From: Pseudarcicella hirudinis
GTDB taxonomy: Bacteria; Bacteroidota; Bacteroidia; Cytophagales; Spirosomataceae
Direction: 5' to 3'
Length of the DNA: 58,785 bases
Assembly: GCF_900115665.1 (NCBI RefSeq)
Contig: NZ_FOXH01000004.1
Location: forward strand, 77,779-136,563
Shown: one piece after another, positions 35,327 through 44,365 of the stretch
Position numbering within the stretch: the first letter of the stretch is position 1
How the letters are laid out: the number at the start of each line of letters is the position of its first letter
Program-made: the position numbers and the translations under genes
The notes under the pieces: generated by a model
What the model was told of the DNA's origin: nothing
Databases searched by the model: none
Seen by the model: only the letters and a program-made list of their open reading frames with translations

Positions 35327-36268
35327 CTATTGACTACTCTGATCCTCTTTCGTGTGTTTAATTACTGTAGCACTAAAAAGGGCATTTCCTGATTGTGCTC
35401 CGCTGATGAAAATGGTGTAAATTTTCCCGGCTTCAAGGTTAATATTCGACAAAGAATTATTGGGCAAAGTGATCAATGCATTAGTCTGAGCATTTCTCAA
35501 TTCAAAGTTTAAGCCCGTTCCGGCAGGAATTTCCTTAAAAGGTCCAAGCGTTTTCCAGCTCAATCCCGGAATATTGGCCGGTGCTTTTCCGTTGGCATCA
35601 TATGTAATAATCGTCTGGTCTCCGAAACTTCCATAACCTACTCCTGTAAAAACAGGCGTACCTCCTTCGTAAGTGAAATTTAATTTAGGGGCATCCGGTG
35701 AAAAATTAGCAAAACGAATTTTTGCTTTCCCCGTTGCAGGTACACTCAGGTCGTCATATACAAATACAAGGCTGTCTGTATTACCGGGATTAAGCTTACT
35801 GGACTTCAGTTTCGGAACGACAAACAGGGTATGATAATATGAGGCAATCGGGCCATTTGGCCCTGCAAACGAAGCTTTATCTGTTTCCTGAACGAAAATC
35901 GAGCTTCCTCCGAATAAATAAGAAGCCTTGTAAGTTGTACCCGTTCCTTCTGTTACATTATACTGCACTTTTCCATATTGCGTATCAAGATAGCCCGGAG
36001 TTGAACCATTTCTGATAATAGCCGTGCTCGTAACCTGACGGGTAAAATCCCAGAATTGTACTGCGCCTGGAGAAACACGTGCATTTACAAATTTGACCTT
36101 TGCACTCAGTGCAGGTCTGGCTCCGGCATCAATATCCAGGTAATCTGCTTTGTTACAAGCACTTAAAGAAACTGATGTTAAACCTGTTAAAATAAGGAAT
36201 TTTAATCCCCGTTTTCCTAAAAGCTCTTTCCTTAGGAAACTTTGACTGAGTATCTTAAATATTTTCAT
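35327..36268 (-). CDS. DUF4397-type surface lipoprotein
   Basis: 313 aa. After a charged N-terminus, the lipoprotein signal ends at VSLSACNKA. Ig-like beta repeats of DUF4397 form follow: AKVKFVNARVSPGAVQFWDF, then KIRFANFSPDAPKLNFTYEGG with GYGSFGDQT. The last strand is GKIYTIFISG-like. Such lipoproteins are found next to TonB receptors and probably assist ligand capture at the cell surface. It starts 19 bp after the receptor's stop and precedes cysteine desulfurase, so all three are co-transcribed. Function not established. Confidence 0.8.
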   Translation of the reverse strand: MKIFKILSQSFLRKELLGKRGLKFLILTGLTSVSLSACNKADYLDIDAGARPALSAKVKFVNARVSPGAVQFWDFTRQVTSTAIIRNGSTPGYLDTQYGKVQYNVTEGTGTTYKASYLFGGSSIFVQETDKASFAGPNGPIASYYHTLFVVPKLKSSKLNPGNTDSLVFVYDDLSVPATGKAKIRFANFSPDAPKLNFTYEGGTPVFTGVGYGSFGDQTIITYDANGKAPANIPGLSWKTLGPFKEIPAGTGLNFELRNAQTNALITLPNNSLSNINLEAGKIYTIFISGAQSGNALFSATVIKHTKEDQSSQ

Positions 36269-36287
36269 CTGATTGTTCTTGTTTGGA

Positions 36288-39059
36288 TTAGAATTTGGCA
36301 GAAAGTCTTACAAAAGGTTGCACTCCGGTATTTGTTCCGGCTTGTGAAGCGCCCGGGCCCGGATTTCTGATAATATTGCTGCCCGGAGCCGGAATAGAAT
36401 AATCTCCCAGCACATTGAATAGATTATTTGCTCCGATTGTTGCCTGAATTTTAGGCGTAATTTTATAGGATGCCGAAATATCGGTGATCCATACCGGACT
36501 GAAAGTCTGATAGAAGTAATCAGGTTTCGGGAAGTTGGCATTTAACTGAGTGACATTCGTTACCGAACCGAAATACACTGTTCTCAGCAAAAAGTTCAGG
36601 CGATCTTTCCCGTAAGTTCCTTGTAAAGTCACTTTCTGAGAAGGGATATTGGTTGTTACCCTGGCCTGCTCAGATTCATCAAAAATGATATAGCGGTACG
36701 CTTCCAGGCCTTTTGGTGTATTTACTTTGGTTAATTCTGTCTGAAGAAAATTACCCCCGACTAAGACCGCCGCATTGGCTCCGTTTGGAAGAGAGAATTT
36801 ATAACTTCCTGTAAATTCCAGTCCTTTTGTGCTTGTGCTGAATGAGTTATAGAAAAACTTGGCCTGTACTGTACCTGTCTGAATGAATAAATTTCGCACA
36901 TCTTCCGGTAAATTAGTATCAGTGGCAGAGAATCTTCCGGTATTTCCTACACGGTCTTCAATGTCAATTTTATAGGCATCTATAGTAAATTCAATATTTT
37001 TTATCGGTTGAGAGGTAAAACCAAAAGTATAACCTTTAGACTTTTCCGGCGTTAAACTGGGAATACCTAAAGCTTTGGTAGCAGGGTTAACATTATTGGC
37101 AGTTACCTGGTCAATTGCTACCCCATTCTGAAAAGTTGTTGAGGTTTCGGTATAATAAAACTGCGCCAGATCGGGAGCTCTGAAACCTGTATTGTAAGAT
37201 CCTCTGATTCCAAGCCAGTCTTCAAAACTATAACGGCTGGCCGCTTTATAGGTAGTAACATTTCCGAAATCTGAATAATTTTCAATTCTCACTGCTCCTG
37301 AAACCAGCCATTTATCAGTTACATTCAACTCTACATCGGCATAACCAGCTGCAATTGATCTTCTGACGTTCACCTCGTTTGAAGGACGAAAACCTGCATG
37401 AATCTGTGAGCCGGGTGATAAACCATTCAGAGGAGTACTTCCCAGGTTGGTAAGATAAGGAATACCTCCGGTAGTAAGGTCAACTCCGTAAATCGGGCGT
37501 AAATCTGCTTTAGAGTAAGAAGCCTCCTCTCCGGCAATAATCTGATAGGTTTCAACCCGGTATTGCGCCCCGAAAGCAACGTTGATACCTTTGAGAGATT
37601 TACTGAAATATTTGCTAAAATCAAGGCTCGCTGTATTCTGGCTGGCATTATAACTTCCTGCATCGAATTTCCTCGGAGTTTTCAAACCAAGACTGGCATT
37701 CAGAGAGTTACTGATCACATTGGCAAAGTCGTTTCTACCGAAAACATTGGAAAAATCAACATTCCAGTCCTGCACTTTTCCTTTTAAACCTACTGCAAAT
37801 GATTTATCAGAAATAATATTATCCATCGCCGGCAAAAAGCCGTCCGGATAGATAAAAGTATTGTTTCTTTCGGTCCAGCCCGGAAGTCTGTAAACAGCGG
37901 TAAACTGAGAGTTACGGTGACTGATTCCGCCGAAAGAATATAATTCAACTCCTTCTTTCAATGGAATAGAAGCATTGTAAAATAATAAACCGTCGATGGA
38001 CTTATTGGTACCTCCCCGCTGATCAAAGAAATGACGGTCTATTCCGCGGCTCGCAATAATTGCATCATCGATTTCTTTGGTATAAATCTGATCAAATCCT
38101 CGGGTATTAGCTCCACCTCCGTAGGCAGGGCCAATGTACACGCCTGCATCATCATTACCCACCGGAAGAGAAACAGCCTGGGTTGCAAACTCACCGGTAA
38201 GATTTAAATATCCTCCTTTATCTCCCAGTTTTATGCCATAATTGGTACTTGTACGGGTAGTTGTACCGTCTCCTCTCCTTCTGGTGCTGGCCGTAGAAGT
38301 AAGTGACAATTCTTCCGTACTTTTCTTTAAAACAATATTGATAACCCCTGCAATGGCATCAGAGCCATATTGTGCCGCAGCCCCGTCACGAAGAATTTCT
38401 ATTCTCTCGATTGATCCGGTCGGAATGGAGTTTAAATCATATCCGGTTGCTCCGTTTCCCAGGCCTCCCCAGTTAATATTTGAGCTTTTATGTCTTCTTT
38501 TACCATTTATCAGCACCAATACCTGATCAACGCCCAGTCCTTTTAGCTGAGCCGTAGAAGTAGCAGAAGCAGCATCTCCACCACCAGAAACGGAAGAGTG
38601 GAAAGAGGGAGAAACATATTGCAGCAATTGGGTTACACTTACCTGCGGGGCAGATTCCTGCAATGTTTTCAGGTCTATGACATCAACCGGAACGGCCGAA
38701 TTTAACTTCGTTCTGCTGGCATTTCTGGAACCTACAATCTGCACCTCGCCTAAGGCATTTACAGCGGTGTTCAGCGATATATTAAAATCTGTATTTTTAC
38801 CAATTTCTACTTCCCGGGTTTCATATCCGATGAATGAAAATACCAGGATTGTTCCCTTATTTACATTCAGTTTGAAGGTTCCGTGGACGCTGGTGCTTGT
38901 TCCGATATTTGTTCCTTTTACTATAACAGAAACCCCGATAAGAGGTGAATTATCTTCGCTTGCTATTACCTTTCCGGATAATGTGCGCTGCTGGGCATTT
39001 GCCTGAGACAAAGTTATTGTCGCCAAAATTATCAGGAAGTATTGTATAATTTTATTCAT
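36288..39059 (-). CDS. TonB-dependent receptor, large, first gene of the desulfurase unit
   Basis: 923 aa. The signal peptide (ending NANA-Q) is followed by a carboxypeptidase-like domain (GKVIASEDNSPLIGVSVIVKG), a VQIVGSRNASRTKLNSAVPV plug start, VLINGKRRHKSS, and ERIEILRDGAAAQYGSDAIAGVINIVLKK (positions ~215-243). A barrel ending in FVRLSAKF completes it. This is the plug signature of non-SusC receptors that have no SusD. It begins a unit with the DUF4397 lipoprotein and cysteine desulfurase. The start codon is 43 bp from a CTATA-N5-TATAG operator. Ligand unknown; a sulfur compound is a contextual guess. Confidence 0.88.
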   Translation of the reverse strand: MNKIIQYFLIILATITLSQANAQQRTLSGKVIASEDNSPLIGVSVIVKGTNIGTSTSVHGTFKLNVNKGTILVFSFIGYETREVEIGKNTDFNISLNTAVNALGEVQIVGSRNASRTKLNSAVPVDVIDLKTLQESAPQVSVTQLLQYVSPSFHSSVSGGGDAASATSTAQLKGLGVDQVLVLINGKRRHKSSNINWGGLGNGATGYDLNSIPTGSIERIEILRDGAAAQYGSDAIAGVINIVLKKSTEELSLTSTASTRRRGDGTTTRTSTNYGIKLGDKGGYLNLTGEFATQAVSLPVGNDDAGVYIGPAYGGGANTRGFDQIYTKEIDDAIIASRGIDRHFFDQRGGTNKSIDGLLFYNASIPLKEGVELYSFGGISHRNSQFTAVYRLPGWTERNNTFIYPDGFLPAMDNIISDKSFAVGLKGKVQDWNVDFSNVFGRNDFANVISNSLNASLGLKTPRKFDAGSYNASQNTASLDFSKYFSKSLKGINVAFGAQYRVETYQIIAGEEASYSKADLRPIYGVDLTTGGIPYLTNLGSTPLNGLSPGSQIHAGFRPSNEVNVRRSIAAGYADVELNVTDKWLVSGAVRIENYSDFGNVTTYKAASRYSFEDWLGIRGSYNTGFRAPDLAQFYYTETSTTFQNGVAIDQVTANNVNPATKALGIPSLTPEKSKGYTFGFTSQPIKNIEFTIDAYKIDIEDRVGNTGRFSATDTNLPEDVRNLFIQTGTVQAKFFYNSFSTSTKGLEFTGSYKFSLPNGANAAVLVGGNFLQTELTKVNTPKGLEAYRYIIFDESEQARVTTNIPSQKVTLQGTYGKDRLNFLLRTVYFGSVTNVTQLNANFPKPDYFYQTFSPVWITDISASYKITPKIQATIGANNLFNVLGDYSIPAPGSNIIRNPGPGASQAGTNTGVQPFVRLSAKF

Positions 39060-39101
39060 TATGATTTCAGGGTTTTGTTACATTTCATTAAAATATAAAC
39101 T

Positions 39102-39116
39102 CTATAGTTTTTATAG
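39102..39116 (-). promoter_or_regulatory. Operator CTATA-N5-TATAG upstream of the TonB receptor/desulfurase unit
   Basis: CTATAGTTTTTATAG has the same 5-bp arms and spacing as the susC site. Read on the minus strand, a -7-like TATATTTT lies one base upstream, giving the same promoter/operator geometry as at 33879-33902. The site is 43 bp from the start codon. Confidence 0.65.
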
Positions 39117-39252
39117 GAAAATATATTAAAAAAATACTTTCTGATAAATCCGGGTTTAAATTGAATTACGATTTGTTGCTATATAGAACTGACCGGTTCC
39201 GGCATTTTGAGGAGAATTTCTCACCGAAACTCGGTCAGGTTAGTGATATTCT

Positions 39253-40560
39253 TTATTTTAAACTGGCAGTAGCCTCATCCTTTTTATCTGTCGGAATTGG
39301 TTCTGCAATTAAATCGTCAAGTACTTTGTTGAATTTTTTCACATAATTCTTAAAATACTTTCCGGTGATTTCTCCGGTATATCCTGTGTAAATTTCACGT
39401 ACTTCTCCTTTTCTATCGATGATGATAGTAGTCGGGAAGGCAGCCATTCTGTTCAGTCCAACCAATTTTTCTGTGGCCACTTTCTTATCAGCAATTCCTC
39501 CAAAAACAATATCATATTCAATACCGAAAAAGTCGCGAAGCTCTCCTAAAGTATATTTGGCATATTCCAGATCATCTTTCTGCTCAAAACCAATCGCAAT
39601 CGCTTCTACGCCACGCTGCTTATTTTGTTTGAACCATGGAGAAAGAAATCTGGTCTGGTCTGTACAGTTCGGGCACCATGTTCCGATAATTTCCACAATC
39701 ACCACTTTTCCTTTATACTTATCATCTTTTAGAGAGACCTGTTTTCCGTTAAGATCCGGGAAAGAGAAATCGAGGGTTTTATAACCTTCTTTCAGATAAG
39801 TCAGTTTATAAGGGTCCGGCAGTTCTGTATTTTTTTCTCTGTGTGCCTCAAATTTCTGGGTAACATAAAACCCGAAACCAATTTCTCCGTCAGTGATATT
39901 CTTTTTATCTGCACTGATTTTACCTTTTATTGAGACAGGGCTTGGGCCTGTAAAACCCGAAAGCTGAAATTCATCTCCCTGAACCGTTCCTTCAAGCTCA
40001 CGGGTATCTCCTACTACGGTCATCAGAACGCCTGTCAGCTTACTGCCTTTTTGTTCGAGCAATGCTACAGAATTGGCTGCATTAGGATCTTTACTGATAA
40101 TTTTCACATTCCATTTTCCGGAAATATTGGCATTAGGTTTCACTTCTTTCTCCGGTTCAACATAACGGTATTCTTTGCCATATTCAGCTGTAAATGGCAG
40201 AAAACTTCCTTTAAAGTTTGGAACAAGGCTTTTATAAACCCCGTTGAAATTACCTTTTTCGTCAATTTTCCCTACCAAAGCCGCATCATAGGTATTCATT
40301 TTTACGAAAATACTATCGCCCGGTAATTGTTTTACTTTAAAATCATCCCGGCGGTTTCCGTTCAGCAAGGTGAATGTGGCCGTTTCAGCAGAACGTCCTT
40401 TTACTTCAAAATTAAATGGTAAGGTTCTTTCATTTACCTTAAATTCTCCGCGCCATTTTCCTTCTTTCAGAAAAGGCTTTTCTGTGGCAAAAGCAGAGGC
40501 ATAGAAAGACAGGCAGAAAAGTGCAGCTTTTCCACCAATCAATAGCTTATTGGTTTTCAT
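39253..40560 (-). CDS. TlpA-family thioredoxin-like protein, paralogue 1
   Basis: 435 aa with signal peptide (ending ASAFA). An N-terminal ~220-residue beta-rich domain (WRGEFKVNERTLPFNFEVKG) precedes a redoxin domain with the active site GTWCPNC (about residues 297-303) and a cis-Pro region AAFPTTIIIDRKGEVR. It is a periplasmic thiol-disulfide oxidoreductase. It is closely related along its full length to the protein encoded at 43079-44362, so it is a recent local duplication. It lies in the minus-strand block with cytochrome c peroxidase and a DsbD-N-like protein, which fits periplasmic thiol redox work. Confidence 0.9.
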   Translation of the reverse strand: MKTNKLLIGGKAALFCLSFYASAFATEKPFLKEGKWRGEFKVNERTLPFNFEVKGRSAETATFTLLNGNRRDDFKVKQLPGDSIFVKMNTYDAALVGKIDEKGNFNGVYKSLVPNFKGSFLPFTAEYGKEYRYVEPEKEVKPNANISGKWNVKIISKDPNAANSVALLEQKGSKLTGVLMTVVGDTRELEGTVQGDEFQLSGFTGPSPVSIKGKISADKKNITDGEIGFGFYVTQKFEAHREKNTELPDPYKLTYLKEGYKTLDFSFPDLNGKQVSLKDDKYKGKVVIVEIIGTWCPNCTDQTRFLSPWFKQNKQRGVEAIAIGFEQKDDLEYAKYTLGELRDFFGIEYDIVFGGIADKKVATEKLVGLNRMAAFPTTIIIDRKGEVREIYTGYTGEITGKYFKNYVKKFNKVLDDLIAEPIPTDKKDEATASLK

Positions 40561-40741
40561 GATTTTCGTTGGTTTTGGGATGGACTAAGGCAGAATTTTC
40601 TACAATTCTGATGGTTTTCGATAATTGAAAAGAGCCTGGAATGTTTATTTATCTGTTGTTTCCAAAGCCCAGGCATTTGTGGTAGAATACATTTTTGTAC
40701 TTTTTTACTTGATTCATCATCTGAAGGTAATTTATTGGTTT

Positions 40742-41698
40742 TTAGTTAGTTGCTTTCGAAACAAAACGGTCATCAGTCAATGCTTTAAGGAAAGCTTCCA
40801 GATCGCTGATTTCTTCTTTGGATAAGCCTAAAGGCGTACTTAAAGACAAATCTCTGTTGACACCGTTTTTAATAAAGAAGTCAGGGCGGTTATAATAGTC
40901 AATTACCTCTTTCAGTGTTTTAAACATACCGTTATGCATATACGGCGGCGTAACAGCAACATTCCTGAGTCCGGGTACTTTGAAATGCCCGATTTGAGAG
41001 CTGTCTTTGGTAATCTTAAATCTGCCCGGATCTTTCAGCTTTTGGCCATCAAAAAGTCCGATATTTTTAAAACGGTCTGCGGTAAAGTCTTCTCCAGAAT
41101 GGCAATTGGCACAATTAGCTTTTCCGATGAACAATAATCTTCCACGGATTGCTTCCGGCGACATCGCACTGTCATCTCCGTTAACATAACGGTCGTAAGG
41201 AGTATTTGCAGTTTCCAGCGTCTTTTCATAAGCTGCCAAAGCTTCTCCCAGGTTTTTTTCAGAAGGCTCTGCCTTAAAAAGCTTTTTGAAATATTTACTG
41301 TAAAATTTACTTTCTCTAAGTCTTGAAACCGCTTCGGCAATCGGCAGATTCATCTCATTAGGTGCTATAATCGGTTGTATGGCCTGTTCTTCGAGAGAAG
41401 CAGAACGGCCATCCCAAAAGAGCTGAACTCTTCCCGCAAGATTCATCGCCGAAGGCGTATTTCTGTCAGTCGGAATGCCATCTACGCCCAGACTAAACTG
41501 AGTAGTATCGGCAAAAGCGAGTTCCGGTTTATGGCAAGAGGCACAACTTAAGGTCTTTTTTGAGGACAAAATCGGGTCAAAAAACAATTTTTCTCCTAAT
41601 TGTGCTTTTGTTTCGGGTTCTTCATCCTTTTGCTGACGGAATTGAAAACTCATCAGCAATACGCACATTCCAACAACAAATCCTATACTTTTCTTCAT
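40742..41698 (-). CDS. Di-haem cytochrome c peroxidase family protein
   Basis: 318 aa, MauG/CcpA family. The signal is MKKSIGFVVGMCVLLMSF. Two c-type haem motifs are present: SCASCH (Cys52, Cys55, His56) and NCANCH (Cys196, Cys199, His200). FWDGRSASLEEQAIQPI and VAVTPPYMHNGMFKTLKEVIDYY, quoted here as family blocks, are standard. It reduces hydrogen peroxide, or oxidises a protein partner, in the periplasm. It is 181 bp upstream of the TlpA gene and 83 bp downstream of the DsbD-N-like gene on the same strand. A MauG/MbnH-like modifying role cannot be excluded. Confidence 0.92.
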   Translation of the reverse strand: MKKSIGFVVGMCVLLMSFQFRQQKDEEPETKAQLGEKLFFDPILSSKKTLSCASCHKPELAFADTTQFSLGVDGIPTDRNTPSAMNLAGRVQLFWDGRSASLEEQAIQPIIAPNEMNLPIAEAVSRLRESKFYSKYFKKLFKAEPSEKNLGEALAAYEKTLETANTPYDRYVNGDDSAMSPEAIRGRLLFIGKANCANCHSGEDFTADRFKNIGLFDGQKLKDPGRFKITKDSSQIGHFKVPGLRNVAVTPPYMHNGMFKTLKEVIDYYNRPDFFIKNGVNRDLSLSTPLGLSKEEISDLEAFLKALTDDRFVSKATN

Positions 41699-41781
41699 GT
41701 GCTTACTAAATTTTAATCGGTTTTATATTTTTGTACTCAGCAGAAACTATGGGCATTTTTATGAATAAGAACTTTAAAACG

Positions 41782-42237
41782 CTAAAACTGAAACGTTTTC
41801 TCAAAAGGAATGCAGATTCCTTTTTTATCATGGCAAACCTGTCCTTTAATTGAGCCGAAAATGTCAAAAGAATGTTCTACAATCCTCACTTTGGCTCTGA
41901 ATTCGGCTTTTTGTGTAAAATAAGAAACTTCTGTACCCCAGTTCTTATCAGTTTTTTTTAGCGGGGAAATAGGTGTAATTTTTCCACCAAATTCAAAAGA
42001 ACCATTTTCTGCAAATAAAAAAGTAGTAGGCTGCGGACCAATGTCTGCATTGAAGTCAGAAGAATACAAAGACCAGCCTTTTTCAATAGAAGTTGTAAAA
42101 ACCAGTTCAACCTCATCGCCGACATTGAAATTCTGATTGGCAAAATTAAATTTCCAGGAAGTCAGCTGGTCGATCTGCTGCGCATTGGCAAAGCAGGAAA
42201 TCAGTAAGAATGCCGAAAGGATTATTGCTCTTTTCAT
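41782..42237 (-). CDS. DsbD N-terminal-domain-like secreted protein
   Basis: 151 aa from the ATG at 42237 (MKRAIILSAFLLISCFANAQ, clean signal peptide); a longer frame adds a non-hydrophobic tail. The rest resembles the Ig-like DsbD-alpha/DUF255-type domain: WKFNFANQNFNVGDEVELVFT, GWSLYSSDF, KAEFRAKVRI and CHDKKGICIPFEKTFQF. The last carries two cysteines (C-x6-C) that would act in thiol transfer. It has no membrane or thioredoxin domain of its own. It may pass electrons to the neighbouring TlpA proteins. Operon position supports that, direct evidence is lacking. Confidence 0.85.
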   Translation of the reverse strand: MKRAIILSAFLLISCFANAQQIDQLTSWKFNFANQNFNVGDEVELVFTTSIEKGWSLYSSDFNADIGPQPTTFLFAENGSFEFGGKITPISPLKKTDKNWGTEVSYFTQKAEFRAKVRIVEHSFDIFGSIKGQVCHDKKGICIPFEKTFQF

Positions 42238-42334
42238 CTTGATAAACATTTTAGCGAAGTGAGACGGGAAAATGGATACAGCATCAGCATTTTCCCGTAA
42301 ACACAATATTCAACTACGGGATTTTTTATGCGGA

Positions 42335-42973
42335 TTACTTTCCGGCTTTGGCACTCACGCCAGACTGGTTTGCTACCAGGTTTACGTCCAGTTCAAAGTC
42401 GTTGTCAATCGCTTTATCACCAAGGTTTTCAAAGAAATTTTTAGAACGGAACTTGATGTCATATTTAGTGCGGTCTACCAAAATTTTAGCCTGGGCAGTT
42501 GCTTTATTTTTCTCCGCTTTTACTACTGCCGGGAATTTCACTTCATTAGTGATTCCTTTAATAGTCAGCTTTCCGGCAATTTCATAGTTTTCTCCTCCTT
42601 TCGGACTCACTGAGGTGATTATAAAACTGGCTTTCGGAAATTTGGCAACAGAAAAGAAGTCCTCTCCTTTTAAATGACCAATCAGCTTTTCGTTGTAAGA
42701 CTGATCTGTTAAATCGGTGTTAGTCAGAGTAGTAAGATCTATATCAAAACTACCGCTTTTCAGTTTGTTATTGGCAAAAACCAGATTCCCTCCACTGATA
42801 GAAACATTTCCCGTATGCGCTCCGGTTACTTTCTTGCCTGTCCAAACCAGTTTACTGCTTTGTGTATCTACAGCGTAAGAAGCATCTGCGACCTTTTTCC
42901 CTTTGTCATTTCCTGCCTGTACCAGAGATACGAAAGCAAAGAATGCGATAATAATTAAGCTTACTTTTTTCAT
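42335..42973 (-). CDS. YceI-family secreted lipocalin-like protein
   Basis: 212 aa. Signal peptide MKKVSLIIIAFFAFVSLVQA. The YceI barrel motifs are YAVDTQSSKLVWTGKK, TGNVSISGGNLVF, GSFDIDLTTLTNTDL, LIGHLKGEDFF and ITIKGITNEVKFPA-like strands. Members bind polyprenyl or amphiphilic ligands in the periplasm and are often stress-linked. It lies between the DsbD-N-like gene (97 bp) and the second TlpA gene (105 bp), all on one strand. Confidence 0.92.
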   Translation of the reverse strand: MKKVSLIIIAFFAFVSLVQAGNDKGKKVADASYAVDTQSSKLVWTGKKVTGAHTGNVSISGGNLVFANNKLKSGSFDIDLTTLTNTDLTDQSYNEKLIGHLKGEDFFSVAKFPKASFIITSVSPKGGENYEIAGKLTIKGITNEVKFPAVVKAEKNKATAQAKILVDRTKYDIKFRSKNFFENLGDKAIDNDFELDVNLVANQSGVSAKAGK

Positions 42974-43078
42974 GATTTACGGTTGTTTATCTGCCTGTTC
43001 CTGCAAATCTGTTGTCGGACAAAGCATTGGAGTTTAAGAATTATTTTGAACTGATTAATTTGAAAAGAGGGTCAGGTA

Positions 43079-44362
43079 TTAGTTAAGGGCGACGTCGGTA
43101 GCTGCAACAGATTTTTCTGAGATGTATTTGTCAAGGTCTTTATTCCATTTTTTCACATATTGTCTGAAATATTTACCTGTCACTTCTCCTGTATAACCAG
43201 TGTGGATTTGTCTCACTTTACCGTCACGACCAATAATGATTGTTGTCGGGAAAGCCATCATTTTGTTCAAAGCAGCAAATTTTTCTGAAGCAACTTTCTT
43301 GTCAGCAATTCCGCCAAACAAAATATCATATTGGATATCGTATTTGTCTCTGAGTTTTCCTAAAGTATATTTCGCATATTCCAGGTCATCTTTCTGCTCA
43401 AATCCTACCGCAATTACTTCAACACCTCTGTCTTTATTGGCTTTGTACCAGGGAGATAAAAACTGAGTCTGATCTGTACAGTTAGGGCACCATGTTCCTA
43501 CAATTTCCACAATAACTACTTTATCTTTGTATTTGGCATCACTGAGAGAGACTTGTTTGCCATTCAGATCAGGTAATGAAAAATCAAGTTTCTCATAACC
43601 TGGCTTCAGATACGTAAGCGCATACGGATCTGGTAATTCAGCTTTTTTATCTTTAGTACCTTCAAACTTCAGGTTGTTATAAATGCCCAGACCAACTTCT
43701 CCTGAGATGGTTTTATCATCATTTATTTTCCCTCTGATCAACCAGGGGCTAGGGCCTGTAAAACCAGTCAGCGTAAACTCGTCTCCCTGAACAATTCCCT
43801 CCAGTTCGCGGCTGTCGCCTGTTACTTTCAGAAATACGCCTTTTAGTTTATTACCTTTTTGCTCTAAAACTGCCACCTGATCAGCTACAGGGTCTTTGCT
43901 GATGATTTTGATAGCCCACTTTCCTGACAAATTATGATTGGCTTTTACTTCTTTTTCCGGTTCTATGAAACGATAAGTTTTGCCATATTCAGCCGTAAAA
44001 GGTAGAGCAGCTCCTCTGAAAGAAGGCACAAGGCTTTTATAAACACCGGTTAAACTGCCATCCTCATGAATTTTAGCAATCAGGGCTGCATCATAAGTAT
44101 TCATTTTAATAAATACAGAATCCTGTGCAATCTGTTTTACGTGAAAATGATCCCGGCGGGTGCCATTGACGAGTGAGAATGTTGCATGTTCTGCATCTTT
44201 TCCTTTTACTTCAAAATTGAAAGGAACTTCTACTTCATTTACTTTAAAAGCGCCTCTCCACGAGCCTTCCTTAATAAATTTATTCTGAGCGTTTGAAACG
44301 TTAGCCAGCAAGCCTCCAACGAGCAGGCAGGTAAGTGTTCTAAGATGGTTCTTGTTTTTCAT
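43079..44362 (-). CDS. TlpA-family thioredoxin-like protein, paralogue 2
   Basis: About 427 aa, start at the second of two adjacent ATGs. Signal peptide, then the same N-terminal domain as paralogue 1 (WRGAFKVNEVEVPFNFEVKG) and a redoxin domain with GTWCPNC and AFPTTIIIGRDGKVR. It differs mainly by conservative substitutions, so both should act on similar periplasmic thiols. It is the first gene of the TlpA/YceI/DsbD-N/CCP/TlpA block, with a CTATA-N5-TATAG operator ~130 bp upstream. Two isoforms in one block suggest division of labour or recent amplification. Confidence 0.9.
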   Translation of the reverse strand: MKNKNHLRTLTCLLVGGLLANVSNAQNKFIKEGSWRGAFKVNEVEVPFNFEVKGKDAEHATFSLVNGTRRDHFHVKQIAQDSVFIKMNTYDAALIAKIHEDGSLTGVYKSLVPSFRGAALPFTAEYGKTYRFIEPEKEVKANHNLSGKWAIKIISKDPVADQVAVLEQKGNKLKGVFLKVTGDSRELEGIVQGDEFTLTGFTGPSPWLIRGKINDDKTISGEVGLGIYNNLKFEGTKDKKAELPDPYALTYLKPGYEKLDFSLPDLNGKQVSLSDAKYKDKVVIVEIVGTWCPNCTDQTQFLSPWYKANKDRGVEVIAVGFEQKDDLEYAKYTLGKLRDKYDIQYDILFGGIADKKVASEKFAALNKMMAFPTTIIIGRDGKVRQIHTGYTGEVTGKYFRQYVKKWNKDLDKYISEKSVAATDVALN

Positions 44363-44365
44363 CAT

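Noticed and set aside
39253-42237. Methanobactin-type MbnH/MbnP pair (peroxidase plus partner)
   Set aside because: The peroxidase fits the general CcpA/MauG family, and no MbnP-like gene with its Cys/Trp pattern is next to it.
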